Shown: one piece after another, positions 1 through 8,163 of the stretch
How the letters are laid out: each line of letters starts with the position of its first letter
Position numbering within the stretch: position 1 is the first letter of the stretch
DNA from: Haloarcula nitratireducens
GTDB lineage: Archaea; Halobacteriota; Halobacteria; Halobacteriales; Haloarculaceae
DNA length: 64,000 nucleotides
Reading direction: 5' to 3'
Assembly (NCBI RefSeq): GCF_019599505.1
Contig: NZ_RKLT01000004.1
Coordinates: 62,001 to 126,000 of the forward strand
Program-made: the position numbers and the translations under genes
The notes under the pieces: generated by a model
Databases searched by the model: none
What the model was told of the DNA's origin: nothing
Seen by the model: the letters and a program-made list of their open reading frames with translations, nothing else

Positions 1-1
1 C

Positions 2-550
2 CGCCCCTGGGAGCTGCTGGCGGCCAACGAACGGCACGTCAGCCGTCAGAGCCGAACGCTCGGCGGCGACGTCCACGACGACGCGACCGTCGCGGGAGAC
101 GTCGTCGTCGAACCCGGTGCGTCCGTCGCTCAGGGCGCGACTGTCGAGGGACCGGTGGTCGTCGAGTCCGGCGCGTCCGTCGGCCGCGGCGCGACCGTCC
201 GCGGGCCGACGCTACTCGGCACCGACACCGAGATCGGAACGGAGGCCGAAGTCGAGAACAGCGTTCTCATGTCGGGGACGAGCGTCGGCCGCGAATCGGT
301 CGTCCGCGACAGCGTTCTCGGGCGCAACTGCCAGCTCGGAGCCGAGACGACGGTGCGAAACGGGAGCGACGACGACGGGTCCGTCTCCGTCACGGTGAAG
401 GGCGACCGCGTCTCGACCCGCCGACAGACGTTCGGCGCGGTCCTCGGGGACGGCGTCGAGACCGGCGCCGAGACGACGCTCGAGCCGGGTGTGAAGCTCC
501 CGACCGACGCGACGACCGAGCCGGAGGTGCGAGTCAGCGATGACCCCTGA
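2..550 (+). CDS. Sugar-1-phosphate nucleotidyltransferase, C-terminal part (cut by window edge)
   Basis: The reading frame is open from the window edge, so the N-terminal catalytic domain lies outside. The visible 182 residues begin with a RPWELLAANE segment, which in archaeal bifunctional sugar nucleotidyltransferases closes the catalytic domain. After it come hexapeptide-type repeats rich in G-V/A-x-V steps, for example AGDVVVEPGASV and EGPVVVESGASV, forming a left-handed beta-helix. The family activates sugar-1-phosphates to NDP-sugars in the cytoplasm, and the C-terminal helix can carry acyltransferase activity. The flippase gene starts 48 bases downstream on the same strand, so the two probably belong to one glycan operon. 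The sugar specificity cannot be read from this part. Confidence 0.8.
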   Translation, partial: RPWELLAANERHVSRQSRTLGGDVHDDATVAGDVVVEPGASVAQGATVEGPVVVESGASVGRGATVRGPTLLGTDTEIGTEAEVENSVLMSGTSVGRESVVRDSVLGRNCQLGAETTVRNGSDDDGSVSVTVKGDRVSTRRQTFGAVLGDGVETGAETTLEPGVKLPTDATTEPEVRVSDDP

Positions 551-598
551 AGCGACCTCGACACCGAGACCGAACGCGGCTCGTTCGGAGCACTAACT

Positions 599-2161
599 AT
601 GGAACGAAACACCTTCACCGCGTTCCTCTCGGTGGCCGGGTCGCGCCTGGCTATCATCGTCGCCTCCGTCTTCATCACGCCGCTGCTGTTCCGACTGCTC
701 GGCGCTGGGACCTACGGGAAGTGGGCGACCGTGATGTCGGTGTTCGGCCTCCTGATGATACTGGTGAGCTCCGGCATCAACGGCGGCTCGCGGAAGTTCC
801 TCTCGGAGAAGCGGGATATCCCCCACTGGCAGGAGCACGTCTTCTCGTACTTCTTCGTCCTCGCGGCGGTGTTAGCCCTCCTCGCGGCCGGCGGGCTCGC
901 CCTCGCGGCCTGGACCGGTCTCGTCGCCAGCACGCTCGGCCCGGAGTACACGAGCTACTTCTATCTGCTCGCGGTGCTCACCATCGTCGCGCAGTTCCGC
1001 TCGTACGTCCGGCGGTCGCTCATGGGGCTGAAGCTCGAACATCTCTCCGAGCCGATGCGGGTGGCTCACAAGGTGCTGTTCGGCGTGTTCGCCGTCTCGT
1101 TCGCGTGGCTCGGCTACGGCGTCAAGGGCGTCCTCGTCGGCGAAATACTCGCCAGCAGTGGCGTCATTATCATCGCCAGCATCGCGATGGCACGGGAACT
1201 GACGCTATCGCGTGTCGTCGAGCCGCTACCGTCCGAGTTCCCGAAGCGGGAGCTGATCGACTTCAACAACAGCGGCATCGTCTACCACTTCCTGATGCAG
1301 TCGCTCATCCACGTCGACGTCCTGATGCTCGGGTACTTCCTCGCCAACAGCAGCACCGTCGGCGTCTACAAGGGAGCGCTCGTCATCGTCCAACTGCTGT
1401 GGATTCTGCCGAAGTCGGTCCAGAGCGTGATGGTCCAGACCGTCTCCGACCACTGGGCCAACGACCGCATCGAGAAGATCAACGCCATCTCTCACCGGGT
1501 TGTCCGGTACACGACGCTGCTGTCGATACTGCTGTCCATCGGGCTGGCGGCGCTGGCGTACGACTTCGTCCCGCTGTACCTCGGCGAAGAGGGGCAGGCG
1601 GCCGTCGAACCCCTCCTGTTGCTGATTCCCGGGACGCTGTTCTACGCCATCGGTCGTCCCGTCTTCGCCATCAGTTACGCCAAAGGGGAGATGCGGACGC
1701 TGATACTCGTGACCAGCGTCGCCGCCGGCGTGAACTTCGTGATGAACGCGGCTCTCATCCCGACCTACGGGATGTACGGGGCAGCCGTGGCGACCACGAC
1801 CGGCTACGCCACGCTCCCGCTGGCACACACCTGGGGGGCGCGCGTGCTGGGCTACAAGCCGTTCGGCGACTTCCGCGGCGCCCGCATACTGGCGACGACG
1901 GTCATCGGCGCTGTCCCCATCGTCGGACTCTCGCTGCTCATCCAGAACACGTATCTGGCGCTGGCCGTCGTCCCCCCCGTCGGCCTGCTGGTCTTCGGGC
2001 TGGCGACGGTCCTGACCGGCGCGATGCATCTCTCGGAGATCGTCGATCTGCTCGACTCGCTACCCGAACCGGTCAGTCGGTTCGGGCGGTACATCGAACC
2101 GTACGCCGAGGAGAACCGCTCGGGACTGGCCGCGCTGCAGGCGTATCTGGACGCGCGGTAA
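599..2161 (+). CDS. Wzx-like polysaccharide/lipid-linked oligosaccharide flippase
   Basis: This is a 520-residue hydrophobic protein with about 12-14 predicted membrane segments, the usual length and layout of MATE/MVF-clan polysaccharide flippases (Wzx, RfbX, archaeal AglR-like). The first helix region (residues 7-35) is followed by the LFRLLGAGTYGKWATV segment typical of the family, where a short G-x-Y-G loop links helices 1 and 2. Such proteins move lipid-linked glycans across the cytoplasmic membrane. The ATG at 599 is the first in frame after the upstream stop. It follows a sugar nucleotidyltransferase gene and opens a window full of glycosyltransferases, which supports export of an S-layer or envelope glycan. 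The substrate is inferred only. Confidence 0.85.
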   Translation: MERNTFTAFLSVAGSRLAIIVASVFITPLLFRLLGAGTYGKWATVMSVFGLLMILVSSGINGGSRKFLSEKRDIPHWQEHVFSYFFVLAAVLALLAAGGLALAAWTGLVASTLGPEYTSYFYLLAVLTIVAQFRSYVRRSLMGLKLEHLSEPMRVAHKVLFGVFAVSFAWLGYGVKGVLVGEILASSGVIIIASIAMARELTLSRVVEPLPSEFPKRELIDFNNSGIVYHFLMQSLIHVDVLMLGYFLANSSTVGVYKGALVIVQLLWILPKSVQSVMVQTVSDHWANDRIEKINAISHRVVRYTTLLSILLSIGLAALAYDFVPLYLGEEGQAAVEPLLLLIPGTLFYAIGRPVFAISYAKGEMRTLILVTSVAAGVNFVMNAALIPTYGMYGAAVATTTGYATLPLAHTWGARVLGYKPFGDFRGARILATTVIGAVPIVGLSLLIQNTYLALAVVPPVGLLVFGLATVLTGAMHLSEIVDLLDSLPEPVSRFGRYIEPYAEENRSGLAALQAYLDAR

Positions 2162-2231
2162 CGACACGACAGGGCGGTAGAGTCGCTGTCGCCTCTTTTG
2201 GCGAGAACGCCCCTCGAACGACAGTGAGCGC

Positions 2232-3155
2232 TCAGAGGAACAGGGCCGGGATCGTGTTCCGGAAGATGTTGAGCGTGATGACGAAGAGGAGCGCGACGAC
2301 GAACCAGTTGAACTTCTCCTCGTCGAACTCCAGCCGTCGCAGGTACGTCCCCAGTAGCAGACCGACGACGGTGACGACGGCGATGACAGAGCCCAGCCAG
2401 AGGCGGTAGGTCGTCATGAGGTCGGTGAAGAGGACCATCTGCAGGATGCGGACCGTGAAGATGGTCGCCAGCACCATCGACAGTCCGCCGATGTAGCGGT
2501 CGACGTCGCGCTCGAAGGTGTGGAAGTACGCGGGGAGGAGCGGCCCGAGGTTGGCGACGGCGAGTAAGAACCCCTCGAGGAACCCGGTGACGCTGAGCGC
2601 GACCGGGTGGTGAGCCCCCTCGATAGTCACGAAGTTCCGAAAGACCTGAAAGAGGACGTACCCGAAGATGACGAGCCCGATGAGGAACGGGACGATCGGA
2701 CCGGTGCTGAACTCCGCGAGGAAGGTGACGCCGACGACGGACCCGACGACGGCGAGCGACAGCAGCACCCACTCCCGGCGGACGAACTCGAGCCCGGTGT
2801 CGGTCTCGCCGACCTGAAACATGTTTATCATCCACGGCGGGATGGCCAGGACGACCACCGCGAGCGTCGGGTCGATGACGGAGGCGAAGATGGGCGTCGT
2901 GACGAGCGAGTACCCGAAGCCGATCATCCCCTTGATCGCGCCGGCGACGACGGCGACGACGACGAAGAGGGCGAGCAGCGTCCCCGAGACGTCCGACTGG
3001 AGTCCCTGGGTGACGCTCTCGACGCCCGGGAAGAAGACGACCGACCCGACGACGACGGCCAGCGTCGCACAGACCATCATCACCTCCCGGTAGCGGAACG
3101 CTCGGAGGTTGGTGACGAACTGTCTGGCGTCGATTCCAGCGTTTTGCGCGCTCAC
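2232..3155 (-). CDS. TauE/SafE-family sulfite exporter-like permease
   Basis: The 307-residue protein has about eight membrane segments and the two-fold arrangement of TauE/SafE (DUF81) permeases. Its segments GAIKGMIGFGYSLVTTPIFA and FLEGFLLAVANLGPLLPAYF are recognisable versions of the repeated G-x-G-x-G re-entrant motifs. The family is linked to export of sulfite, sulfoacetate and other small organosulfur anions, and the substrate here is unknown. It converges with the flippase gene (71 bases apart) and shares no obvious operon with it. It may be a bystander in the glycan region, or may handle sulfur anions if the glycan is sulfated, for which I see no other evidence. Confidence 0.85.
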   Translation of the reverse strand: MSAQNAGIDARQFVTNLRAFRYREVMMVCATLAVVVGSVVFFPGVESVTQGLQSDVSGTLLALFVVVAVVAGAIKGMIGFGYSLVTTPIFASVIDPTLAVVVLAIPPWMINMFQVGETDTGLEFVRREWVLLSLAVVGSVVGVTFLAEFSTGPIVPFLIGLVIFGYVLFQVFRNFVTIEGAHHPVALSVTGFLEGFLLAVANLGPLLPAYFHTFERDVDRYIGGLSMVLATIFTVRILQMVLFTDLMTTYRLWLGSVIAVVTVVGLLLGTYLRRLEFDEEKFNWFVVALLFVITLNIFRNTIPALFL

Positions 3156-3373
3156 GGCGACCCCGCTCCCGCGTACCGAATACTCATTCTATCTACGCTA
3201 GAGCGAGGCCACCTTTTTCGCTGACCAATTCGGTAACGCGTGGGGGCGGCCTCGGATAGCGCTCTCTCGGAGAAACCGGTGGTTCGAGGGCATTTCGGGC
3301 GGTTCCGGGCAGCGCGCCGGATCGAAACGCGACGTAGCTTTCGGCAATCGATGCCGAAGACGCGACGAACGGT

Positions 3374-5161
3374 TTACTTCGAGGAACAGACCGACGAGGT
3401 GAACGAGGCGAGGTCCTTCTCGGTGAGCGCCTCGCTGAAGACGCCGAAGTGCGAGATGTCGCCCTTCCAGGAGTACTGTCCGGGGAGCGTCGAACCCAGC
3501 AGGGGGAGACAGACCTCGTGGTAGACGCTGCCCACGTCACGGGCCTGCGTGAGCTCTTTCCCGTCCTGGAAGATGCGATAGCCGTCGCCCTGCTTGTAGG
3601 CTATCGCGAGCTGGAACGGTTCGCCCGCCGAGACGGGGGCCTCGACGGCCGGTCGCGTCTGCCCGCCGGTGCCGGTGAAGTCGAACTTCCAGCCGTTCGC
3701 TCCGGGGTCGAACCGAGCCGCGAGCCGGCGCTGTATGTGCCGCGAACTGTAGTCGAACAGGGCCTGCGGTTCCTTCGTCGACTGCAGTCGACCGCGGAAG
3801 AACAGCGTGAACGCGTCCGTGTCTATCGCGTCGAACCGCGTGGGGAAGACGACGCGGTCGCGGCCCTCCTCGAAGCGTCGGCCCTTGCAGTTCCCGACGT
3901 CGGTCTTCGTCGCGCCACGAATCATCCCGTGGTTCTTGTTGCCCGAATCGTCGACGGCCACCGTCGAGTTCCCGTCGAAGCGGAAGTACCCGTTCGTCTT
4001 TCCGGCGTCGTAGGGAATCGCCTGCTTGTTCGGGTCTCGGTGGTTGGGGGCGTCGAAGATGCCGATGCTCCACTCGACGCCGTCGCCGGAGTCGTCGAAC
4101 GCGCCGTCGACCGCACAGCGCCAGCCGTTGTCGCCGCCGAGCGCCCACGGGTCGTAGTGGTGCATCTTGATGGCGTTCCAGCCGCTGCCGAAGCCGACGA
4201 GAACCGGCGAGTGGGCGGCTTCCGTGTCGCTGTAGGCGTCCGTGGTCAGCTCGTTCACTTTGAACGCGCGGATCTTGTCGCCGTACTCGTACTCGACGTC
4301 CTGGAAGAACAGGTGAGGCGTGTCGTTGATGACGACCGGGCGACCGCCCTGTCGGGCGGCCCACTGTCGGTCTTCGACGACCGGGTTGGCGGAGTGGGCC
4401 GTCCAGGCGTCCGTCGAGGCGGTGAGTTCCTTCGAGTGGAACGCCATGACGTCCTGGTTCTCTCGGGAGGTGAACAGCCACCAGCGGTCGTTGTAGCGGA
4501 ATATCACCGGGTCGTGCGTGAAGTACTCCTTCTCGATGAGGGTCCCCTTCCGCTCCCAGCCGGTCGGGAAGTCCTTCGCGTGCCAGAGTTCGACGGACTT
4601 GCCCGTCGGCGGCAGCATGTAGTACTCGCCCTGCCACTTCCAGATGAACGGATAGGAGGTGTGGGCGTTCTTCTCTAAGACGATCCCGGTGTACTGCCAG
4701 TCCAAGCCGTCCTTACTGCTGGCGTGACCGATGGCCGCGTCGGGCGAGCGGTTCTTGTTGACCACTTCGAAGAAGAGGTGCCAGTTGCCCTCCTCGCGGA
4801 ACATGTAGGGGTCCGCGACGTAATCGACGCGCCCGAAGTCGGTGACGTCGTCGGCCGACAGGACCGGGTTCGTCACCTCGCCCGCGGGCGCGGCCGTGGT
4901 CGGTGCTTGGCTCGCGAGGTCGTCGTAGGAGGTCGGCGGAATCGTCTCGCCGGTGTACACCGCTTTAGACTGGGCATCGGTACCCGCCTCGGCGCCGTTG
5001 GCGGCCGAATCGGTTGCGGGGGCGGTACCGTTCTCGGGCGTCTCCGGCGATGAGCTGAGCCCGTCACAGCCGGCGATACCGGCAGCGCCCACGGAAGAAA
5101 GCGCCGCGAGCATGCGTCGCCGTGTCGCGGTCTGTGACCGCTCAGTGGAGTCATCACTCAT
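3374..5161 (-). CDS. Secreted lipoprotein: GH43-like beta-propeller plus LamG-like domain
   Basis: The protein has 595 residues. The N-terminus carries a twin-arginine motif (TRRRMLAAL) and a lipobox ending at Cys32, so it is probably a Tat-exported lipoprotein on the outer face of the membrane. Residues about 90-385 have repeated W-x-L-F-F, Y-Y-M-L-P-P and H-D-P-V-I-F segments like the five-bladed propeller of GH43 and of plant GINT1-type N-terminal domains. Residues about 395-590 resemble a concanavalin/LamG jelly roll (NHGMIRGA, FTLFFRGRL, GDISHFGVFSEALT). This suggests binding or trimming of a surface polysaccharide, although I cannot confirm the GH43 catalytic acids. A TATA box at 5191-5197 puts transcription start next to the ATG. 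Confidence 0.75.
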   Translation of the reverse strand: MSDDSTERSQTATRRRMLAALSSVGAAGIAGCDGLSSSPETPENGTAPATDSAANGAEAGTDAQSKAVYTGETIPPTSYDDLASQAPTTAAPAGEVTNPVLSADDVTDFGRVDYVADPYMFREEGNWHLFFEVVNKNRSPDAAIGHASSKDGLDWQYTGIVLEKNAHTSYPFIWKWQGEYYMLPPTGKSVELWHAKDFPTGWERKGTLIEKEYFTHDPVIFRYNDRWWLFTSRENQDVMAFHSKELTASTDAWTAHSANPVVEDRQWAARQGGRPVVINDTPHLFFQDVEYEYGDKIRAFKVNELTTDAYSDTEAAHSPVLVGFGSGWNAIKMHHYDPWALGGDNGWRCAVDGAFDDSGDGVEWSIGIFDAPNHRDPNKQAIPYDAGKTNGYFRFDGNSTVAVDDSGNKNHGMIRGATKTDVGNCKGRRFEEGRDRVVFPTRFDAIDTDAFTLFFRGRLQSTKEPQALFDYSSRHIQRRLAARFDPGANGWKFDFTGTGGQTRPAVEAPVSAGEPFQLAIAYKQGDGYRIFQDGKELTQARDVGSVYHEVCLPLLGSTLPGQYSWKGDISHFGVFSEALTEKDLASFTSSVCSSK

Positions 5162-5189
5162 TTCGTTCTAGTAGTCAGCCCATCGCCCC

Positions 5190-5198
5190 CTATATATG
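5190..5198 (-). promoter_or_regulatory. TATA box of the propeller-LamG lipoprotein gene
   Basis: The sequence CTATATATG lies about 30 bases upstream of the ATG at 5161, the normal archaeal TATA spacing for a leaderless or nearly leaderless transcript. Only 84 bases separate this gene from the next one upstream on the same strand (CapA-like), so each gene probably has its own promoter. Confidence 0.6.
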
Positions 5199-5245
5199 AG
5201 GCCGCTAATCGAGCACTTAGAGACCTGTTATGGTCTGTTATCCGT

Positions 5246-6622
5246 TCACAGGCGGTCGGAGACGGAGCGGGGACGGAGCCGTTTGCCGGTTCGCGCGATC
5301 GACTCGCGCAGTCGCGTGGAGACGGCGTTGAAAAGTCGTGCCGCGGGCGAGGGGCGGTCGTACACCGCCTCGTCCTCGGTCTGTGCCAACAGCTCTCTGA
5401 CCGTCTCGCGGACCTCGGGGGTCCGGTGGTCCGGCCGGTCGGCGGTCTTGACGCTCACGGCGGTTTCGATGAGGTCTCGATGAGACTCGTTTCGGACCAA
5501 GTTCAACAGCGTCAACAGCTCCCGCTCGCGGTCGTCACCGCTCCAGAGGCGCTCTCCGTACAGGTACTGGAGCGGGTGGCGGATGAGCGAGGGGAGGTCG
5601 CTCCCGGTGCCGATACGCAGCCAGCGCCCGTAGCGCTGCTCGAAGATGCGGACGGCGAGCTCCTGCCAGTGTGCCTGCAGGGCGTCTCTGTCGGCCGTGA
5701 TCTCCGAGACGCGCTCGAAGTACGGACGACGGTCCGCGACGGACCACCGCTCTCCCATGAACGCCACGGCGTCGTCGCGGCGCTCGACCGGTCGCAGGTC
5801 CACCGAGACGAGCGTCTCGCCCGCGAACGCCGCGTCGACGAGCAGCCCCCACTCCGTCTTCGTCCGGCCGGGGATGTCGAACCGGAAGTTGCCGAGACTG
5901 TAGCAGATCGGCGTCTCCGCGTGGCGTTCCCAGCCCTGCGGAACGTGCGGGTGGTGGCCGACGACGAGGTCGGCACCGGCTTCGGCGAACGAACGGAGCC
6001 GACGCTGGTGGCCGAGCGGGGGGAGCGGGAGGTATTCGACGCCGCCGTGTGCGACCACGACGACGACGTCTGCCGTCTCCCCGGCCTCTCTGACCGCTCT
6101 GGTCGCGTCGGCGTGGCCGACCCACGCCGTCCCCGGACCACCGCGGTCGGCGGCCCCGAACTCCCGTTCGCAGACGTTGACGACGGCGACCGACTGCCCG
6201 GCGATTTCGGTTCGAAGCGGGTCGAGCGCGTCGGACGGCGACTCCCCGACGCCGCAAGTCTCGATCCCTTCCTCTCGGCATCGTTCGACGGTGTGTTCGA
6301 GCCCCTCGGGACCCATATCCATCAGGTGGTTGTTGGCGAGCGTGACGGCGTCGAAACCCATCCCGCGGACGAATTCGGGCGTCTCGGCGACGGTCTCGAT
6401 GACCGGACCGGACTTCGAGATGGGCGTGCCGCGCCCGGCGACCGGCGCTTCGAGATTCGCCATAGCGAGGTCGGCGTCGGTGATGAGGCCCCGGAGGCCG
6501 TCGCCGACGCTCGGCTCCGCCGAGTCGGTGAAGACGGTGTCACCGGCGACCGTCAGCGACCACTCTCGGCGACCCGCCGGGGCGTCATCGTTCGTCCACC
6601 GTGCGATCGACGGGCGAGACAT
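5246..6622 (-). CDS. CapA-like metallophosphoesterase (capsule/poly-gamma-glutamate synthesis family)
   Basis: This 458-residue protein is of the CapA (PgsA) type, with a calcineurin-like fold. Visible family motifs are VAGDTVF near residue 26, MANLEAPV, TLANNHLMDMG, VVVAHGGVEYLP, VVGHHPHVPQGWE and ICYSLGNFRFD, which supply the metal-binding D, N and H residues. Bacterial CapA takes part in poly-gamma-glutamate capsule assembly, and haloarchaea use such genes in capsule or glycan loci. No clear signal peptide or membrane helix is seen, so this copy is likely cytoplasmic or membrane-peripheral. The C-terminal 150 residues (after about 300) are rich in Arg and Glu and are not recognisable. No capB/capC partner is present in the window. 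Confidence 0.8.
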   Translation of the reverse strand: MSRPSIARWTNDDAPAGRREWSLTVAGDTVFTDSAEPSVGDGLRGLITDADLAMANLEAPVAGRGTPISKSGPVIETVAETPEFVRGMGFDAVTLANNHLMDMGPEGLEHTVERCREEGIETCGVGESPSDALDPLRTEIAGQSVAVVNVCEREFGAADRGGPGTAWVGHADATRAVREAGETADVVVVVAHGGVEYLPLPPLGHQRRLRSFAEAGADLVVGHHPHVPQGWERHAETPICYSLGNFRFDIPGRTKTEWGLLVDAAFAGETLVSVDLRPVERRDDAVAFMGERWSVADRRPYFERVSEITADRDALQAHWQELAVRIFEQRYGRWLRIGTGSDLPSLIRHPLQYLYGERLWSGDDRERELLTLLNLVRNESHRDLIETAVSVKTADRPDHRTPEVRETVRELLAQTEDEAVYDRPSPAARLFNAVSTRLRESIARTGKRLRPRSVSDRL

Positions 6623-6892
6623 GTAGCAGTTACGTACCCTTTGATTCCGACCCCCTTAGTTACGCATCGCACAAGCCCGGTCGCGACGGTCGCCGGCGAG
6701 CGGACGCGAATCGGAAAACCGCCGAAAACACACTGTACCGATTCCGTTCGCCCGGCTTCGCCGACTTAGCGGCTCGATAATAATTACCGGCGAAGACGTA
6801 GCAGAATCTATGAGATCGCTGCAGGTCGATTCGTCACGCCGTCACCGTCGCCAGCGCGTACCGAGAGCGCCGCGTGACGAGGGGGCGGTGAC

Positions 6893-7567
6893 ATGATCCA
6901 GAAAGTCCTGTTCGGCTTCGGACTCCTGCTGTTCGTCGGCGGATTGGTGCTGACGGTCGGCGTCGGGTCGATAAACGCCGACATCGGCGGGACGCCGGAC
7001 GACGAGGCCACACAGCCCGCCGATCCGACGGCCACGCAAGCGCCGTCGACCGCGACCCCGGCGGCGTCGACCGATTCGGCGGAGCCGACCGACTCGGCGA
7101 CGGCGACGCGGGCCCCCGAGACGGCCGCGCGAACGCCGACGGCGACGGGGACCGACGAACCGTTGCTCTCGGGGCCGACCGAGACGCCCGAACAGTCCAC
7201 GACCGAAGCGAACGGTTCGAATTTCGGCGGTTCGAACGACGACTCCGACGACGATGACGTGAACCAGCCAAACCAGCCGGACCAGACGGCCACGGAGACG
7301 CAGACGCGAACGGCGACGGCAACACAGACGCAGACGGCAACCGAGACGCAAACGCGAACGGCGACGGCAACACAGACGCAGACGGCGACGGCCACAGAGA
7401 CGCAGACGGCGACGGCCACAGAGACGCAGACCCAGACTCAGACGCGGACCGAGACGCGAACTCGAACTGAAACGCGGACACAGACGGCCACGCAGACGCA
7501 GACCGAAACCGACGAGCCGAACCAGACGTCCACCGAGAGCGGGACGGACGACGGCTCGCTGCTGTAA
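6893..7567 (+). CDS. Membrane-anchored Thr/Glu/Gln-repeat surface protein, function unknown
   Basis: The protein has 224 residues. Residues 4-28 form one membrane helix (FGFGLLLFVGGLVLTVGVG). The rest is low-complexity T-A-T-E-T-Q-T sequence, a probable O-glycosylated stalk like those under S-layer proteins. At DNA level the stalk contains in-frame tandem copies: a unit around 7306-7345 recurs around 7350-7390, and a 24-base unit repeats around 7388-7435, so the length may vary between strains. There is no globular domain. An ATAATAAT element at 6777-6784 could be the promoter, which would leave a leader of about 85 bases. I do not recognise a family. Confidence 0.6.
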   Translation: MIQKVLFGFGLLLFVGGLVLTVGVGSINADIGGTPDDEATQPADPTATQAPSTATPAASTDSAEPTDSATATRAPETAARTPTATGTDEPLLSGPTETPEQSTTEANGSNFGGSNDDSDDDDVNQPNQPDQTATETQTRTATATQTQTATETQTRTATATQTQTATATETQTATATETQTQTQTRTETRTRTETRTQTATQTQTETDEPNQTSTESGTDDGSLL

Positions 7568-7642
7568 TTCGGCTCGGAACAGAGGCCTACCACGGCAACG
7601 AGACGTCCGCCCGATCGAGTGCGCGACGGAACGTTCCCCGCC

Positions 7643-7815
7643 TCTTATATATCATCTCGCGGTATCGGATATCTATCGCTGCGGTTCCGCCTCGCGCTAT
7701 GGTCGACTCGGAGTCACAGATCCGCCTTCCGGAGACGGCCGACCGCTACCGCAGCTCGATCGACATCGTCGACGACGGCCCGACGGGGAGCGTCTCCCGC
7801 GTCGACTGCCACGGG
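7643..7815 (+). pseudogene. Promoter plus short coding-like remnant (MVDSESQIRLPETADRY...)
   Basis: A good TATA box (CTTATATATC, 7642-7651) is followed at 7699 by an ATG and about 38 codons with normal haloarchaeal composition and strong third-position GC. The frame then runs antisense into the receiver gene that ends at 7817 and turns Arg-rich, which looks non-coding. This pattern fits the 5' end of a gene truncated by rearrangement, with its 3' part replaced. It could also be a real, very short gene whose end I cannot define. I recognise no family. Confidence 0.3.
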
Positions 7816-7816
7816 T

Positions 7817-8163
7817 CTAGTTCGCGAGGGCCCGGATCGTCGCCTTCTCGATCGGTTTTTCGAGGATACGCTGTGCGCCGTGTCGCATGGCTTCTTCGCG
7901 GATATCCGAGGGGCCGCCATCGTCAGGACCGACACCGGGATGCCCGCCTCGCGGAGGCGCTCCGAGCGCTCCCAGATGTCGCGCGTGAACTCGCCGACGT
8001 CGATGACGGCCATCGAGACGTCCTCGCGTTCGGTCAACAGCGCCTCGAACTCGTCGATCTCGGTGGCGACGGCCACCTCCGTGCTCACTTCCGCCAGGAG
8101 GTCTGCGAGCAACTCGAGGTTCCGTCGCTTCTTCGAGAGGGCTAAGACCAACGCGACGCCCAT
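7817..8163 (-). pseudogene. Receiver-like partner of KaiC, disrupted by a one-base frameshift
   Basis: The first 81 residues in frame (MGVALVLALSKKRRNLELL ... AGIPVSVLT) look like a CheY-type receiver with Asp55 in VIDVG as the likely phospho-acceptor. After that the frame becomes Arg-rich. Moving by one base near 7917-7925 gives GGPSDIREEAMRHGAQ and then RILEKPIEKATIRALAN followed by a stop at 7817-7819. That is exactly the missing half of a receiver, including the conserved Lys of LEKP. One inserted base restores a protein of about 115 residues. The gene overlaps the upstream KaiC gene at its start codon (ATG and TGA share bases), so the pair was translationally coupled. It is a pseudogene or an assembly error; unrepaired, the frame would give 149 residues ending at 7714. 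Confidence 0.75.

Noticed and set aside
5426..6769. Long open frame antisense to the CapA-like gene
   Set aside because: It mirrors the codon pattern of the real gene, has no known motif, and such mirrors occur opposite most genes here.
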